Assembly: GCA_018828205.1 (NCBI GenBank)
Contig: JAHJWA010000256.1
Location: 1-16,609 of the forward strand
Length of the DNA stretch: 16,609 nt
Origin: Alphaproteobacteria bacterium
GTDB lineage: Bacteria > Pseudomonadota > Alphaproteobacteria > Sphingomonadales > Sphingomonadaceae
Direction: 5' to 3'
Part shown: piece by piece, positions 15,202 to 16,609 of the stretch
Numbering within the stretch: the stretch's first letter is position 1
Layout of the letters: each line of letters begins with the position of its first letter
The notes under the pieces: generated by a model
Seen by the model: only the letters and a program-made list of their open reading frames with translations
What the model was told of the DNA's origin: nothing
The model's database searches: none
Translations under genes and position numbers: made by a program

Positions 15202-16067
15202 ATATCCTCCGAACGGGCCACGAGGCCGCGGCGTTCCAGATCGATGAGATGCGCGGTCACCGAAAGCGCCGCCGCCTTGGTGAGCTTGGGGTCGAGCCCC
15301 TTGTACATTTGCGTCACCAGCTCGGCGACCTGCTGGCGTTCTTCGCCCAGCAGCCTCAGAATCTGGTTCTCGCGCTGGCGGCGGTGGCCGATCATCGAAC
15401 GCACCAGCTGGCGCGGCTTGGTCACCGCGGGGCCATGCGCGGGATAGAGCACGCGGTCGTCGCGCTCGTGGAGCAATTGCAGGCTTTTCATATAATCGCC
15501 CATATCGCCATCGGGTGGGACGACGACGCTGGTCGACCAGCCCATCACGTGATCGCCGCTGAACAGCGCGCCGCTTTCCTCGAGCGCGAAGCACAGATGG
15601 TTGGATACGTGGCCGGGCGTCGCGACCGCGGTCAGCGTCCAGCCCGGCCCGGTCATCGCCTCGCCATCCGCCAGCACCCGGTCGGGCGCGTAATCGGGAT
15701 CGAAGCCCTCGTCGGCGCGCGGTCCTTCGGTATCGAAGGCAAGCGCCGCGCAGCCGACGATCGGCGCACCGGTGCGCCGCGCCAGCGGACGCGAGGCGGG
15801 CGAGTGATCGCGGTGGGTGTGGGTGCACATGATCGCGACGACGTGCTCTTCCCCGATCGCCGCCTCGAGCGCCGCGAGATGCGCCGGCTCGTCGGGTCCG
15901 GGGTCGATCACCGCGCAGCCATCTCCCAGTCCGACGATATAGGTCTGGGTGCCGGTATAGGTGAAGGGCGAGGGGTTGGGCGCAAGCACGCGGCGCACCA
16001 GCGGCTCGATCTGTTCGGCCTGGCCGGTGGGCCAGGGTTTGGGCGGTGCCTTTGCCATGGCCCGCAT
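15186..16067 (-). CDS. Metallo-beta-lactamase-fold hydrolase, LACTB2-like with C-terminal winged helix
   Basis: This 293-residue soluble protein has the complete zinc-binding set of the metallo-beta-lactamase fold: THTHRDHSP (His83, His85, Asp87, His88), PGHVSNH (His153), SGDHVMG (Asp172) and YPAHGP (His211). From about residue 224 a helical winged-helix domain follows (HRRQRENQIL to LERRGLVARSEDIW). This layout matches the LACTB2 family, whose human member is an endoribonuclease; many bacterial members are uncharacterised, so the substrate here is open. Two nearby starts are possible: ATG 16067 and ATG 16058 (MAKAPPKPW). Neither has a good ribosome site, so the longer form is given. It is divergent from glpK across 81 bases and overlaps the downstream DUF4230 gene. 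Confidence 0.9.
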   Translation of the reverse strand: MRAMAKAPPKPWPTGQAEQIEPLVRRVLAPNPSPFTYTGTQTYIVGLGDGCAVIDPGPDEPAHLAALEAAIGEEHVVAIMCTHTHRDHSPASRPLARRTGAPIVGCAALAFDTEGPRADEGFDPDYAPDRVLADGEAMTGPGWTLTAVATPGHVSNHLCFALEESGALFSGDHVMGWSTSVVVPPDGDMGDYMKSLQLLHERDDRVLYPAHGPAVTKPRQLVRSMIGHRRQRENQILRLLGEERQQVAELVTQMYKGLDPKLTKAAALSVTAHLIDLERRGLVARSEDIWQTS

Positions 16068-16148
16068 ATGGGGACGCAGGCCCTGTTAGTCGAGCATCCG
16101 ATATGGCGCCTCGACTTGCAGCGCGTGCACGGGATAAGGCTGTCCGCC

Positions 16149-16609
16149 ATGGGAGAGACAATTCTGGTCCTCGATGAGGGCACCACATCCACCCGCGCGA
16201 TGGTCTTCGCACCCGACGGCACGATGCTGCGCGTGGTCCAGGCCGAGATCACGCAGCATTATCCGCGCCCCGGTTGGGTCGAGCACGATGCGCGCGAGAT
16301 CTGGGACAAGACGCTGGCCTGCGCGCGCGAGGCGATCGGCAAGGATGCCGGCGCCATCGCCGCGATCGGGATCACCAATCAGCGCGAGACCGTGGTCGCC
16401 TGGGACAAGGCGAGCGGCGAACCGCTGGCGCGCGCGATCGTCTGGCAGGACCGGCGAACCAGCGTTTTCTGCGCCGAGCTCAAGGACGCCGGCCACGAGG
16501 CCGAGATCCAGCGCCGCACCGGGCTGCTGCTCGATCCCTATTTCTCGGGCACTAAGATGCGCTGGCTGCTCGACAATGACGACGCTGTGCGCGGGGCGGC
16601 GCAGGCCGG
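16149..16609 (+). CDS. glpK: Glycerol kinase GlpK, partial (C-terminal part beyond right edge)
   Basis: The first 153 residues of an FGGY-family kinase are visible, about one third of the usual ~500. GlpK phosphorylates glycerol to glycerol 3-phosphate with ATP. The sequence follows GlpK closely: LDEGTTSTRAMVF at the phosphate-binding strand, YPRPGWVEHDAREIW (38-52), GITNQRE with Arg79/Glu80 contacting glycerol, IVWQDRRT (97-104), and LDPYFSGTKMRWLLD with Tyr131. One notable difference is Glu10 where most glycerol kinases have Gln (DQGTTS); another is Asp101 in WQDRRT, where E. coli has Cys. The start is ATG at 16149 with AAGG about 9 bases upstream. No glpF, glpD or glpR is visible within the window. 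Confidence 0.93.
   Translation, partial: MGETILVLDEGTTSTRAMVFAPDGTMLRVVQAEITQHYPRPGWVEHDAREIWDKTLACAREAIGKDAGAIAAIGITNQRETVVAWDKASGEPLARAIVWQDRRTSVFCAELKDAGHEAEIQRRTGLLLDPYFSGTKMRWLLDNDDAVRGAAQA

Overview
The window is GC-rich, tightly packed bacterial chromosome. Gene content, codon use and protein style (short-linker CheA, PmtA-like methyltransferase, DUF2254 and DUF4230 proteins, LipB, NadA) suggest an alphaproteobacterium, most likely of the order Sphingomonadales (Erythrobacter- or Sphingomonas-like). That placement is inference from protein style, not from a marker gene. I see no rRNA, tRNA, CRISPR array, insertion sequence, integrase or phage gene, so this reads as ordinary core or near-core chromosome. 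No stretch longer than about 300 bases lacks a gene.

Layout. 1-1211 (-): start-side part of a chemotaxis kinase CheA, cut by the left edge. 1275-2618 (-): MATE exporter. 2750-3304 (+): orphan small subunit of the molybdenum-hydroxylase type with two [2Fe-2S] sites. 3376-3720 (+): ArsC-type arsenate reductase, ending in a shared CTAG with a convergent MFS transporter (3717-5090, -). 5194-5829 (+): PmtA-like SAM methyltransferase, convergent with a six-helix membrane protein (5859-6692, -). 6761-7755 (+): lipB translationally coupled to a small acidic lipoprotein. 7795-8886 (-): Old Yellow Enzyme family ene-reductase, divergent from an EamA transporter (8940-9845, +). The EamA gene ends in another shared CTAG with the second of two tandem, coupled DUF2254 membrane proteins (9842-11161 and 11158-12453, -). 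nadA (12560-13546, -) lies just upstream of that pair. Then come a histidine-rich membrane protein (13619-14398, -), a DUF4230 protein (14494-15201, -), a metallo-beta-lactamase-fold hydrolase (15186-16067, -) and the 5' part of glpK (16149-end, +), cut by the right edge.

How the genes relate. Most are single genes or two-gene couplings, not one pathway. The couplings are lipB/lipoprotein (ATGA), DUF2254/DUF2254 (ATGA) and MBL hydrolase/DUF4230 (16-base overlap). lipB and nadA are housekeeping cofactor genes (lipoate, NAD). Four transporters (MATE, MFS, EamA and the start of glycerol metabolism through glpK) and two stress-type reductases (ArsC, ene-reductase) fill in around them.

I found no convincing novel multi-gene defence or biosynthetic system. 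The best candidates for something undescribed are the coupled pair of divergent DUF2254 paralogues, the orphan 2Fe-2S subunit with a 12-base tandem repeat in its upstream region, and the polyhistidine membrane protein that may bind haem.
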